Of a stretch of 47,459 bases of DNA, positions 27,928 to 37,684 are shown piece by piece. Below the pieces are notes generated by a model. It was given only the letters and a program-made list of their open reading frames with translations, did no database searches and was not told where the DNA came from. The stretch covers positions 1 to 47,459 of the forward strand of contig JAAYWN010000012.1 in NCBI GenBank assembly GCA_012516665.1, written 5' to 3'. Position 1 is the stretch's first letter; each line of letters opens with the position of its first letter. This stretch comes from Erysipelotrichaceae bacterium. GTDB lineage: Bacteria; Bacillota_I; Bacilli_A; Erysipelotrichales; Erysipelotrichaceae. Position numbers and translations under genes: made by a program.

Positions 27928-28792
27928 AGCACCTGCAAGTTCCGCCAATTTAGGGCCTGGCTTTGACTGTCTGGGATTGGCATTGGATCTTTACAATACC
28001 TTTGATGTTGAAACATGCGAGCAGGACAGACTGGAAAACGTTGAAGACCGTTTTAACAATTCCGACAATCTTTTCCTGCAGGCCTACCACTACGGTATGA
28101 CAAAGATCGGCATCGAAGATGGCATTCATGCCATCTTTCACTGTGATATTCCGGTCTCCCGCGGACTTGGCTCCAGTGCATCCATGATCACAGCCGGTCT
28201 CTGTGCCGCCAGTGCGCTGCACCAGGATGCACTCAGTGAAAATGAGATCTTCCAGTATGCCAGCCAGCTGGAAGGCCACCCTGATAACGCAGCTCCATGC
28301 TTCTTCGGCGGTCTGACTGCTTCGACTGAATATAAAGATCGCTATGTCAGCCATCATCTCAGTCTGCAGGAAGATCTGTATTTCACAGTTCTGATCCCTG
28401 ACTTTGAAGTTTCTACAGAGGAAGCCAGAGCGATCCTGCCGGAAAGCTATCCAAGAGAAGTGGCTGCTGCCAATGGCGGACGCCTTCTCTATATGTGCGA
28501 AGGCCTGCGGACCGGTTCTTTCTCGCTCTTACAGATCGGTGCCAGAGATGCTCTGCATGAACCATACCGCCGCCAGCTGATTCCTGGCTTTGATACGATC
28601 AAGGAACTGACGGAAAGAGAGAGCCATGGCATCCTGCTGATCAGCGGTTCCGGATCGACCTGTCTCTTGATTTCGAAGATCCCTCTCTCGGAAACAGTGC
28701 GCTGCCGGATTGCACAGATCAAAGATCATCATTGGCAGATCAAAGAGCTTCGTCCAGCCATCGGCACAGAGATCGAAGGTGACCGTGAATGA
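27914..28792 (+). CDS. thrB: Homoserine kinase
   Basis: [25 protein letters not shown]...[23 protein letters not shown]...[13 protein letters not shown] (GHMP kinase). Confidence 0.96.
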   Translation: [292 protein letters not shown]

Positions 28793-29226
28793 CATCTGAT
28801 TATTTATTTGTAAACAAAAAGATCCTGCCGGATTATCTCGACAAAGTCATTCTGGCAAGAGATCTCTTAGCTTCGCATGAAGCAGATACAATTACTGATG
28901 CAGTTGCCAAGGCCGGCATTTCCAGGAATACTTACTACAAGTACAAGGATTATGTATTTTCTGCCGATTCACCGACCGTCGGGCGGCATGTTGTGCTCTC
29001 CATGATCCTGAAAGATGAAGCAGGCGTACTGAATTCCGTACTGACCAGGCTGAATGAACTGCACACCTCTGTGCTGACCATCTCGCAGGCTCTGCCGATC
29101 GGCCATAAAGCAAATGTGCTGATCTCTTTGGATATTTCCAAAGTCACCGTACCTGTAGATGAGATCACCAAAGAGCTAAAAGAACTGAATCACGTCCGCA
29201 GCGTCCACATGGATGCCATGGACTAA
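28789..29226 (+). CDS. ACT domain-containing protein (UPF0735/PheB-like)
   Basis: N-terminal helical segment GISRNTYYKYKDYVF and C-terminal ACT VLSMILKDEAGVLNSVLTRLNELHTSVLTISQALPIG. Confidence 0.88.
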   Translation: MTSDYLFVNKKILPDYLDKVILARDLLASHEADTITDAVAKAGISRNTYYKYKDYVFSADSPTVGRHVVLSMILKDEAGVLNSVLTRLNELHTSVLTISQALPIGHKANVLISLDISKVTVPVDEITKELKELNHVRSVHMDAMD

Positions 29227-29236
29227 AAAGGAGAAA

Positions 29237-29638
29237 ATGAACAATACCTTAAAACAGATCTTATCCGGCATCATGATCGCCGGCGATGCTTTCCTGATGC
29301 TGGTCGCTGTCATACTTATGACTGAGGGCGATACCGGCATTGCCATCTTCATGCTGATATTTTTAACTGTCGATGCTTTTCTCAGCGTGGACTACATTCT
29401 TGCCCTGCATCGTCAGAATACAGTTCTGAAAGAACAGGAAGTGGAAGAACAGATTGCTTCTCTTCACTCCCAAATGGAAGAAGAACAGTTCGCCCAGAAA
29501 GAAAAAGAGCTTCAGCGAAAAAGAGAAGCAGAAGACGATGCCTTTGTACAGGATATCCGTGAAGAGAAAGATGATTCGCTTGAAGAGCTGAAAGATAAAC
29601 TGACAAAGAAAGAACAATCCATACCATCAAAAAAATGA
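29237..29638 (+). CDS. Hypothetical membrane protein with charged coiled-coil tail
   Basis: Two predicted TM segments, then an E/K/Q-rich C-terminus; start at ATG 29237 after AAGGAG. Confidence 0.7.
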   Translation: MNNTLKQILSGIMIAGDAFLMLVAVILMTEGDTGIAIFMLIFLTVDAFLSVDYILALHRQNTVLKEQEVEEQIASLHSQMEEEQFAQKEKELQRKREAEDDAFVQDIREEKDDSLEELKDKLTKKEQSIPSKK

Positions 29639-29661
29639 CTCTGTACGGCAGTCATTTTTTA
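29630..29661. terminator. Bidirectional terminator
   Basis: AAAAAAATGACT-ctgtacgg-CAGTCATTTTTT. Confidence 0.75.
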
Positions 29662-30180
29662 GTCCGTGATATTTTCTTCTGCCCATTTTTGGATCGCTGC
29701 TTCGGAAGATACAGCATCCTTTCCGTGAATGGAAAGTCCGCTGCCGATCTTTGCGCCTTGGCAGATCTGCGCCAGATCACTGACGCAATGGCCCAATCCA
29801 GATCCTTCATTGCTCATAACAGGAAATACGTTTTTTCCTGTAAAATCCAAGCGTTCAAGCTGACTGAAGACAGGCATCGGATACGTACCGCACCAGCATG
29901 GTCCGGCAACAACAATGTTTTCATATCCATCAATACTGGTCAGATATTCTTTCAATGCAGGCCTGGCTTTTTCTTTTGCTTCTTTTTTTTCTTCATTGAC
30001 ACATTCTGTATAATTCTCAGAATAGTCATGCAAAGGCTTGATCTCAAAGACATCTGCCTGCAGTGCTTTGACAATATACTGTACCGCAATTTCTGTATTC
30101 CCCTTTTTCAGGACTTCAATGTTTCCATTGACATAATTCTCTCCGCGGCGCGAATAATAGATCACCAGATCTTTTGCCAT
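29659..30180 (-). CDS. Flavodoxin family protein
   Basis: MAKDLVIYYSRRGENYVNGNIEVLKKGNTEIAVQYI...VVAGPCWCGTYPMPVFSQLERLDFTGKNVFPVMSNEGSGLG. Confidence 0.9.
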   Translation of the reverse strand: MAKDLVIYYSRRGENYVNGNIEVLKKGNTEIAVQYIVKALQADVFEIKPLHDYSENYTECVNEEKKEAKEKARPALKEYLTSIDGYENIVVAGPCWCGTYPMPVFSQLERLDFTGKNVFPVMSNEGSGLGHCVSDLAQICQGAKIGSGLSIHGKDAVSSEAAIQKWAEENITD

Positions 30181-30218
30181 ATTTTTCTCCTTTGTTTCAT
30201 TTATCTGCATTTATTCTA

Positions 30219-31124
30219 TCATTGTGCCTGTTTTTCTTCACGGTCTCTTTTTGAGATCAGCGCAAGCATCAGAAAGACGCAGAAAAAGCCGGCAGCATCA
30301 TAAAGGGTAAATGGGCTGTTCATAAAGAGGAACGTTGTCAGAGCGGCTGTAATCGGCTCTGAGAAGCCATAGAGGATCGCTTTGGAAGGCCCAATCAGAG
30401 CTACGCCCTTCATATAGCAGAGAAAGGCCAGAATGTTGCCGACCACGACAACAAAGGCAATGCCGGCTAAACCAAGCAGCGTAGGCGTATATGACATGGT
30501 CCAAATATGAAACACCAAGGCAAAGAAGACACCTCCCATTAAAAAGGCCCATCCCTGCAGAATGGCAATCGGGAACTGCTTCAGCAGCCTGGCCGGTTCC
30601 ACATTGTAGATCATGACGCAGAATGCACAGCCGATCCCGCTGAGCAGTGCTTCCGGCGCAATCGCATTGCTGGAAAAACAGCCATGCGTTGTAATCAGAA
30701 AGACACCGAGCATTGCCAAAGCGATTGCACCTGCTTCGCTCCATCTTGGCCATCGGGAAGAAAGTATGCATGTCACAGCCAGAATAAAGATCGGTGAAAG
30801 ATCCTGCAGGATCGTTGCTGCGCCGGCAGAACTTAACTGAATGGTCAGAAAGTAAAGATACTGACAGAAGCTGATACCGCACAAGCCATAAACGATCATA
30901 TCCAGAATGTTGCGCTTCGTCTTCCATGGTCCCCAGATCTTTTTTCCATATCGGAATATACAGTAAACAAACAGAAGGATCCCAGCACATCCCAAACGGA
31001 TCGGCACAAGCCATCTGCTGTCCATGCCCTGCTGGGTAAATAAATACTGTCCGACTGATCCGCTCAATCCCCAGCAGACCCCGCCGAAGATTGAAAGAAA
31101 AGCACCCTTCACTTCATCGCTCAT
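30219..31124 (-). CDS. DMT superfamily (EamA) transporter
   Basis: Ten-TM pattern; GGVCWGLSGSVGQYLF; SSAGAATILQDLSPIFI; VALIGPSKAILYGFSEPITAAL. Confidence 0.9.
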   Translation of the reverse strand: MSDEVKGAFLSIFGGVCWGLSGSVGQYLFTQQGMDSRWLVPIRLGCAGILLFVYCIFRYGKKIWGPWKTKRNILDMIVYGLCGISFCQYLYFLTIQLSSAGAATILQDLSPIFILAVTCILSSRWPRWSEAGAIALAMLGVFLITTHGCFSSNAIAPEALLSGIGCAFCVMIYNVEPARLLKQFPIAILQGWAFLMGGVFFALVFHIWTMSYTPTLLGLAGIAFVVVVGNILAFLCYMKGVALIGPSKAILYGFSEPITAALTTFLFMNSPFTLYDAAGFFCVFLMLALISKRDREEKQAQ

Positions 31125-31139
31125 ATGGGTGCTATTATA

Positions 31140-31520
31140 CTATTCTTTTGAGATGTCTGAAACATCATCCTTCATCTCTTCTTTGATCCAAGACATCAAA
31201 AGATGAACGATCTGTTCCTGCTGTCTGGCATTCAGTTCTATATTCTGCGGCACATGATACCACTTGTTCAGACACCCGCGGCAGCAGCACGCCGTCGCAT
31301 GCTGAGCAATAAATACCGGATGGCCCCTCATCGGTGTCTGTTTCCCATCATTGACAATCTCTGCCGGCGCCAGCCGTTCCCGCACAAAATCACGGGCATG
31401 ATCCTCAATGACATCCATACCTTTTTCTGCAATATACTTCCGATCCTTTTCCTTCAGGTGAAAGGAAGAACGGAATTTCGATCTCTTCAGTTTGATCAAT
31501 GCTTCTTCAATCGTCTGCAT
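31140..31520 (-). CDS. DUF4186 domain-containing protein
   Basis: RSKFRSSFHLKEKDRKYIAEKG...HARDFVRERLAPA...GKQTPMRGHPVFIAQHATACCCRGCLNKWY. Confidence 0.85.
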   Translation of the reverse strand: MQTIEEALIKLKRSKFRSSFHLKEKDRKYIAEKGMDVIEDHARDFVRERLAPAEIVNDGKQTPMRGHPVFIAQHATACCCRGCLNKWYHVPQNIELNARQQEQIVHLLMSWIKEEMKDDVSDISKE

Positions 31521-31527
31521 CCCTTCA

Positions 31528-31560
31528 TTTTAAAAAAAGACACTGGTTTTTTCCAGTGCC
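31528..31560 (-). terminator. Rho-independent terminator downstream of typA
   Basis: GCACTGG-aaaaaa-CCAGTGTC + TTTTTTT on the minus strand. Confidence 0.85.
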
Positions 31561-31566
31561 TCTTGC

Positions 31567-33405
31567 TTAATCATCAGATTCGTCTTCAATCTTGCCAAGC
31601 TCTCTTGCGTGTCTTCTGCGTTCAACTGCAGTCAGATACTTTTTGCGGATACGGATATCCGTCGGTGTGATCTCAACAAGTTCATCATCATTGATAAACT
31701 CAATCGCCTGTTCCAATGTCAGTACCTTCGGCGGAACAAGTTTCATAGCCTCATCATTTCCGGTAGAACGAACGGCTGTCATCTTCTTGTTCTTGATCGG
31801 GTTGACGCCCATATCCATATTCTTAGAAGAGACACCGACGATCATTCCTTCATAAACAGGTGTCTGTGCATCAATGAACAGCTGTCCTCTGTTCTGGATA
31901 TTCCACAGAGCATATGTCATAGCACCGCCTGTTTCCGTTGAGATCAAAGCACCGTTCTCACGCTGCGGGATCTCGCCCTTCCATGGCTCATAGTCTGCTA
32001 AGCGCTGCACCAATGTGCCTTCGCCATGTGTCATGTTAATGAAATCAGAACGGAAGCCGATCAGACCGCGGGTAGGGACCGCATAAGTGATCCTTGTATA
32101 AGTTCCCTGGTCTTCCATATTGTTCAGCAGGCCCTTGCGGACATTCAGCGTACTGATGACAGATCCTGAATATTCGTTCGGCACATCGATAACGACTTCT
32201 TCAACTGGTTCACATGTCACCCCATTGATCTTCTTTAAGATGACCTGAGGTCTGGAGACGGCTATTTCAAAGCCTTCTCTTCTCATCTGTTCCAGCAGGA
32301 TCGTCAGATGAAGCTCACCTCTGCCGGATACTTTGAAGGTATCCGTAGAATCTGTATTTTCAACTTTCAGACCCACATTGACTTCAAGTTCCTTATCCAA
32401 TCTTTCACGGATATTCCGAGAAGTCACATATTTGCCGACCTGGCCGGCAAATGGTGAATCGTTGACCATGAAATTCATGGACAGCGTCGGTTCCTCGATC
32501 TTGATCGCAGGCATTGGATCCGGTGCTCCGACTGGGCAGAGCGTATCGCCGATATCAATATCCGGAATGCCGGAGATCATGCATATCTCGCCGCACTGGA
32601 TCTCAGAAGCAGGGATCCGTGACAGTCCTTTATACAGGAAGACCTGATTTGTCTTTCCCTTATGCGCATTGCCATTGGCATTGCACACTTCATATTCAGT
32701 TGCTTCTTTCAGCGTTCCTTTATAAACACGTCCGATGCCCAAGCGTCCAATATAATCATCATAAGCCAAAGCAGAGATCTGCATCTGCACAGGTTCATCC
32801 ATTAAGTTCGGATACGTCTGCGTATGATGAATGATCGTTTCAAACAGCGGCACAATGTCATTGTTCTTATCTGTCCATTCATAGCGGACAATGCCTTCTC
32901 TGGCAACACCATACAGAATTGGGAAATCCAGCTGATCATCTGTTGCATTCAATTCCAGCATCAGATCATACACTTCATCAATGACTTCCGTAGCTCTCTG
33001 ATCCTGCTTATCCATTTTATTGATCAGCAAGATCGGTCTCAGACCGCACTCCAAAGACTTTGAAAGGACAAATCTCGTCTGCGGCATCGGTCCTTCTGCA
33101 GAATCAACAAGCAAAATGACAGTATCGACTGTTTTGATAATACGTTCAACCTCAGATGAGAAATCTGCATGCCCTGGGGTATCTATAATATTGATCTTAT
33201 AGTCCTTGTACTGCACTGAACAGTTCTTAGAATAAATCGTTATTCCTCTTTCACGTTCCAAGTCATTGGAATCCATGATGCAGTCAACAACCTTCTCATT
33301 GTCCTTGAAGACATGCGACTGCTTGAGGAATGCATTGACCAGAGTGGATTTGCCGGCATCAACGTGCGCAATGACAGCGATATTTATAATCTTCTGATAG
33401 TCCAT
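31567..33405 (-). CDS. typA: Translational GTPase TypA/BipA
   Basis: [23 protein letters not shown]...[13 protein letters not shown]...[15 protein letters not shown]...NKMD. Confidence 0.96.
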   Translation of the reverse strand: MDYQKIINIAVIAHVDAGKSTLVNAFLKQSHVFKDNEKVVDCIMDSNDLERERGITIYSKNCSVQYKDYKINIIDTPGHADFSSEVERIIKTVDTVILLVDSAEGPMPQTRFVLSKSLECGLRPILLINKMDKQDQRATEVIDEVYDLMLELNATDDQLDFPILYGVAREGIVRYEWTDKNNDIVPLFETIIHHTQTYPNLMDEPVQMQISALAYDDYIGRLGIGRVYKGTLKEATEYEVCNANGNAHKGKTNQVFLYKGLSRIPASEIQCGEICMISGIPDIDIGDTLCPVGAPDPMPAIKIEEPTLSMNFMVNDSPFAGQVGKYVTSRNIRERLDKELEVNVGLKVENTDSTDTFKVSGRGELHLTILLEQMRREGFEIAVSRPQVILKKINGVTCEPVEEVVIDVPNEYSGSVISTLNVRKGLLNNMEDQGTYTRITYAVPTRGLIGFRSDFINMTHGEGTLVQRLADYEPWKGEIPQRENGALISTETGGAMTYALWNIQNRGQLFIDAQTPVYEGMIVGVSSKNMDMGVNPIKNKKMTAVRSTGNDEAMKLVPPKVLTLEQAIEFINDDELVEITPTDIRIRKKYLTAVERRRHARELGKIEDESDD

Positions 33406-33504
33406 AGTTCACACTCCTTTACTTTATTTAATATAAACATTTGGAAACCTGCTTATTATAAGGTCAAAGCCCCTAAATTACAACAAAAAACCGTTCCAGA
33501 CACG

Positions 33505-33534
33505 TTGACTTTATTTCCAATGCCGATATATAAT
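33505..33534 (+). promoter_or_regulatory. Promoter of tRNA-Leu
   Basis: TTGACT - 18 nt - TATAAT just upstream of the tRNA. Confidence 0.75.
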
Positions 33535-33544
33535 ACTCAGGCAT

Positions 33545-33625
33545 GCACCAGTGGTGGAATGGCAGACACGTACGCTTGAGGGGCGTATGGGGCGACCCGT
33601 GCAAGTTCAAGTCTTGTCTGGTGCA
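33545..33625 (+). tRNA. tRNA-Leu (GAG)
   Basis: GCACCAG...TGGTGGAATGGCAGACACG-TACGC-TTGAGGG-GCGTA...long variable arm...GTTCAAGTC...CTGGTGCA; anticodon GAG. Confidence 0.95.
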
Positions 33626-33627
33626 CC

Positions 33628-33660
33628 TAAAAAGCTCGCATAATCTGCGAACTTTTTTTA
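33628..33660 (+). terminator. Terminator downstream of tRNA-Leu
   Basis: AAAAAGcTCGCA-taatc-TGCGAaCTTTTTTT. Confidence 0.7.
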
Positions 33661-36462
33661 TTTCTTTGATGTCCGAATATTTGCCGCTATGGTACGGAAC
33701 ATTGTTTCTGGTTCGATCGGTTTAGCCACATGGGCATTCATTCCCGCATCCAAGCACTGCTTGATATCATCTTCAAAGGCATTGGCAGTCATGGCAATGA
33801 TTGGGATCGTATCCGCATCCCTGCGGCCGCTGCGGCGGATCGCACGGGAGGCATCCAAGCCATTCATGACCGGCATCCGAATATCCATCAGGATCGCATC
33901 ATAGTAATATTCTTCCGATGCTTTGTATTTCTGCAGTCCATCTTCGCCATTGACAGCAGCATCGACGGTCATGCCTTTCCTCTGCAGGATCTCTTTGGCA
34001 ATTTCACGATTGAGCGAATTGTCTTCGCAGATCAGGATCCTCTTTCCCGCAAGTGCCGTCTCTGGATGACTGTCTGTTTTCAAAGAGATCTGTTCCGGTG
34101 CACACGTGAAATGGAAATGCAAGGTGAAGCACGTTCCTTGGTTCTTTGTGCTTTCCACTTCGATAGAACCATGCATAATATCCACCAGATTCTTCACAAT
34201 GGATAAGCCAAGACCTGTGCCGGAGGATTCCCCGCCGGTATTGTCTTCCTGCAGGAACGGATCATAGATATGCGGCAGAAATTCTTTTGAAATACCAATG
34301 CCGTTATCAATGACCTGGATGATTGTTTCTGCCGACTTTCCTTCTTCCGGTACGACCTTTACCTTCAGCAGGACTTTTCCCCCTGCAGGTGTATATTTGA
34401 CCGCATTGGTCAGCAGATTCAGCAGGATCTTTTCCAGATGCAGCGTATCTACCATCAGCGTTCTGCTTGGGCATTCTGTACGATCGACGGTGAAAGCAAT
34501 GCCTTTCTTTACTGCCATATCCTGGATCGGCGAACATATTGCATCAAAGATCTCATCGGTATTGGCCGCCTTCGGATGGACTGTCATCTTGCCGCTGTTG
34601 ATCTTAGAAATAGTCAGCGTGTCATTGATCATGTCATTCAGAAGTCTGCCGGATTTTTTTATTTTCTCCAAGTATTCTTTGGTCTTCACCGAAGCAGTTT
34701 CTTCATAAGCCAGATCCGAGAAGCCAATGATAGCATTCAATGGTGTACGCATATCATGACTGATATTGGAAAAGAAATGGTTCTTTTCCATCGTCTGTTT
34801 TTCAGCTGCCGAAAGTTCTATCTCACGGCGGTCATTCTCTGCTTTGATCTGCATCAGGGCATTTTTTTCTTTCTGATGCTTTACCAGCATAATGATCATG
34901 GAGATCAAGGCAATCGCCAAAGCGATCAGACCGCAGGAGATGCCAAAAAGGACCGCAGGCGACATGCGGGTGATAGCTGCTTTCAGATCATTGGATGGCA
35001 GCGTGTTGGTATTGACCAGTTCATTGAACTGATAGGAAATAGAAGTCAATGCTTTGGAAAGGATCGTGCACAGCATCGTGCTTTCATAGGCCAGCGCACC
35101 TGAGATCTCAATGGCACCGGAGGCTATCGTTGTTACGCTGTAAGTTGATGCATTGTTCTGGTTGATCAGCCAGCTCGCACTTGGCTGCCCGCAGACCATC
35201 GCATCCACCTCGTTCTTCTGCAGGGCCGCAAAGCATTCTGCACCGGTATTATACGCAGCCAAGTCTGCATCAACGCTGCTGCTAAGGACCGTTTTCAAAG
35301 TGCTCTGGGTACGTTTCTTTACAGCGATCGTATTGATATCTTTTACGGAAACACCGTTATGCGTGATCAATACAGCATCTGCATCCGCATATGGAGATGT
35401 CACCCGCAGATCAGAGTTGTACGCAATGATCTGACCATCGCTGTAAAGACCAAGCACATCCGCTTCACCGTTCTTAACAGCCAAGACCGCATCCTCTTCG
35501 TTTTCATACTCTTGGTAAGAGAACTGCAGGCCCGTCAGCAGTGCGACTTTGCTGTACAGATCCGGGATCACACCTGTATCCCCGCCGGATGAATCTTTCG
35601 CATAATATGGCTGATCATTGGTCAGCACCGCGATCTTTACGTCCGGATGGAAGAGAATATATTTTTTTTCTTCATCGGTCAAAGCTTCCATATCCTGCAC
35701 CGTATGACTTGCATAGCGGCTGATCAGCTTATTGCGATAGAGCGGATCCTGGGTCAGGATGGCATTCATGGCATCGTCGATCTTATATTTCAGAGCTGTT
35801 CTGTCCTTAGCAAAGGCAAAGTAATATGGCTGCGGTGAAAAGGTCCTGATCGTGCGGTATCCTTCAACAGAAGGTGCACTGTAGACCCCGCCGTCAATCT
35901 CGTGAGCATCAATTGCTTTTTTGATCTCATCGATCGAAGCATATTCTTTTAGATGCGGATCAATATCATGCGCATGGCACCACGTCAGGAAAATATCTTT
36001 GGCGGCATCTTCTTCAGCTGCTCCAATTGTCATGATATTGATCTGCTGATCGCTGTTATAAGAGTAGCGAGCATCATCTTTTGCGGCAAAGACACACAGC
36101 GGAATATTGCCGATCTCCTTCTCCGAAAAAAGATATTTTTCAGAACGTTCTTCTGTTTTAAACATATTGCACAGCATATCAAGCTGACCGTTTTCAAGAT
36201 CATCGATGGCTTCTTTGCCATTTTTATATAAAATGACCTTGATATTCAGATTTGCGTACTGGGCGATCTTATAAGCAAACTCCACATCAGAGCCCGTATA
36301 GGTCCCATCTTCTTTCTGTGAAGCATAGCCTTCCATTTCCAGCATGCCTACGGTAATGATCGAACTGCTGTCTTCTCCATGTATAGGGAATGGTGAAAAG
36401 ATCATGGCGAGCACCATCATGATCATAATCATTTTTCTGTATCGGCCATTCTTCTTTCTCAT
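33658..36462 (-). CDS. Hybrid sensor histidine kinase/response regulator with two periplasmic SBP_bac_3-type domains (BvgS-like)
   Basis: Two tandem PBPb-like regions (IITVGMLEMEGYASQKEDGTYTGSDVEFAY... and VKIAVLTNDQPYYAKD...), TM, FFSNISHDMRTPLNAIIGFSDLA (HisKA), DNGIGIS/GTGLGLSIVKNLV (HATPase), ILICEDNSLNREIA...ILMDIRMPVMNGLDASR (REC). Confidence 0.92.
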   Translation of the reverse strand: MRKKNGRYRKMIMIMMVLAMIFSPFPIHGEDSSSIITVGMLEMEGYASQKEDGTYTGSDVEFAYKIAQYANLNIKVILYKNGKEAIDDLENGQLDMLCNMFKTEERSEKYLFSEKEIGNIPLCVFAAKDDARYSYNSDQQINIMTIGAAEEDAAKDIFLTWCHAHDIDPHLKEYASIDEIKKAIDAHEIDGGVYSAPSVEGYRTIRTFSPQPYYFAFAKDRTALKYKIDDAMNAILTQDPLYRNKLISRYASHTVQDMEALTDEEKKYILFHPDVKIAVLTNDQPYYAKDSSGGDTGVIPDLYSKVALLTGLQFSYQEYENEEDAVLAVKNGEADVLGLYSDGQIIAYNSDLRVTSPYADADAVLITHNGVSVKDINTIAVKKRTQSTLKTVLSSSVDADLAAYNTGAECFAALQKNEVDAMVCGQPSASWLINQNNASTYSVTTIASGAIEISGALAYESTMLCTILSKALTSISYQFNELVNTNTLPSNDLKAAITRMSPAVLFGISCGLIALAIALISMIIMLVKHQKEKNALMQIKAENDRREIELSAAEKQTMEKNHFFSNISHDMRTPLNAIIGFSDLAYEETASVKTKEYLEKIKKSGRLLNDMINDTLTISKINSGKMTVHPKAANTDEIFDAICSPIQDMAVKKGIAFTVDRTECPSRTLMVDTLHLEKILLNLLTNAVKYTPAGGKVLLKVKVVPEEGKSAETIIQVIDNGIGISKEFLPHIYDPFLQEDNTGGESSGTGLGLSIVKNLVDIMHGSIEVESTKNQGTCFTLHFHFTCAPEQISLKTDSHPETALAGKRILICEDNSLNREIAKEILQRKGMTVDAAVNGEDGLQKYKASEEYYYDAILMDIRMPVMNGLDASRAIRRSGRRDADTIPIIAMTANAFEDDIKQCLDAGMNAHVAKPIEPETMFRTIAANIRTSKK

Positions 36463-36547
36463 AACCAGTCCCATGGTATTTTCATGCGTGCAGATGATTC
36501 TTTGACAAATATATGCTATCAAAAAATACCATCATGCACAATCCTTC

Positions 36548-37579
36548 TCACCATCGATTCAGTACCTTTTCTGCAAAGCCCAGGAAATGATCTAAATGGA
36601 TCGTCTGGCCGTCATCCAGCACAGCTTCACCTGTAAAGGTACCGAAGACCTGGTTCTGATCTGATTTCAGGATCAATGCATCTGTACAGGAACGGCGATC
36701 AAGGATCGGTTCAAAGATCATTTCAAAACGCCGGTCATTGGAAGTGAACTTCCATGCATGCAGCCAATCTTCTCTGCCAGCCGCATTTTTCGGGATCTGG
36801 AACTGCACACGGTCAAGCTTATGCCCAATGCCGTCATAGAAAAGCATATTTTCACTGGCCGCTGTAGTATCACCGAAGCCATAGCCAAGATTGAAGCCAA
36901 AGCGATGTCCGTTCCATATTCCCGAGGCTGAAGCCCAATACCAGGTATTCTCGTAGGTCCATACGCCTCTGCCCCAATCCAAAGAACCAAACGATCCAGT
37001 GCGGAAACTGTGCATATGCGTACCGACACTGACATAGCCGGAAGCTTTCAGACAGTTGATCTTCTGATTATAGTAGAACGCTTTGGGGTCATCGCTGTAT
37101 GGTGTCATGATGACCAAAGAATCCTGCGGCACATCCGTCAGTTCAATCTCTGCATGCAGTTCTTCCCCATTCTTAAATCGCGGATAGGTACAGGAAAGTC
37201 TTCTTCGGTGCCCATCGTTCAAAAATTGAATGTCGATCTTTTTGTTATGGAACTGCACGTCGCCCTGCACCGATGTTTCCGGCAGATGAGTCTTTCCTTT
37301 TGGCAGCAGTGTCATTATGGACTGTGTTGTCTCTGCTTTCTGCGTAAAATCAATCCATGAAACAGAGCTCAGTCCCATGTAGCTGTTGTCCGCAATCGTC
37401 ATGCAAAGCGCATATTCCTGATCATAGATCAGATAGTAATCCCATTCTTTGATGCGCAGTGCATTGGCTTTTACGGCCGTTCTTTCGTACGTCTTGATCA
37501 GGCTCTTGGCGTACCCCGCCTCGCAGAGACTTCCGTCTTCTTTCAGAAGCGGTCCTTTCTCAATGATCAATTTTTCCAT
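36548..37579 (-). CDS. DUF2804 domain-containing protein
   Basis: ARIKEWDYYLIYDQEYALCMTIADNSYMGL-type N-terminus; GSLDWGRGVWTYENTWYWASASG; overall DUF2804 pattern. Confidence 0.85.
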   Translation of the reverse strand: MEKLIIEKGPLLKEDGSLCEAGYAKSLIKTYERTAVKANALRIKEWDYYLIYDQEYALCMTIADNSYMGLSSVSWIDFTQKAETTQSIMTLLPKGKTHLPETSVQGDVQFHNKKIDIQFLNDGHRRRLSCTYPRFKNGEELHAEIELTDVPQDSLVIMTPYSDDPKAFYYNQKINCLKASGYVSVGTHMHSFRTGSFGSLDWGRGVWTYENTWYWASASGIWNGHRFGFNLGYGFGDTTAASENMLFYDGIGHKLDRVQFQIPKNAAGREDWLHAWKFTSNDRRFEMIFEPILDRRSCTDALILKSDQNQVFGTFTGEAVLDDGQTIHLDHFLGFAEKVLNRW

Positions 37580-37642
37580 ACTGCATTCTCCTACAGAAAT
37601 CATAATCCTTTTTTCAGAAAAGATAATAGACTGAAGCAGAAG

Positions 37643-37675
37643 AAAACCTCCGTTTGGGCAAGAATCCCATACGGA
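37643..37675 (-). terminator. Rho-independent terminator
   Basis: CCTCCGTaTGGG-attcttg-CCCAaACGGAGGTTTTC on the minus strand. Confidence 0.75.
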
Positions 37676-37684
37676 GGCTGTATC

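Noticed and set aside
30298-31014. 238-aa antisense ORF overlapping the EamA transporter
   Set aside because: It is on the same strand in another frame of a clear transporter gene, with Cys/Ser/Arg-rich composition typical of out-of-frame translation.
34438-35103. 221-aa plus-strand ORF opposite the hybrid histidine kinase
   Set aside because: Shadow ORF of conserved HisKA/HATPase coding sequence; no family features.
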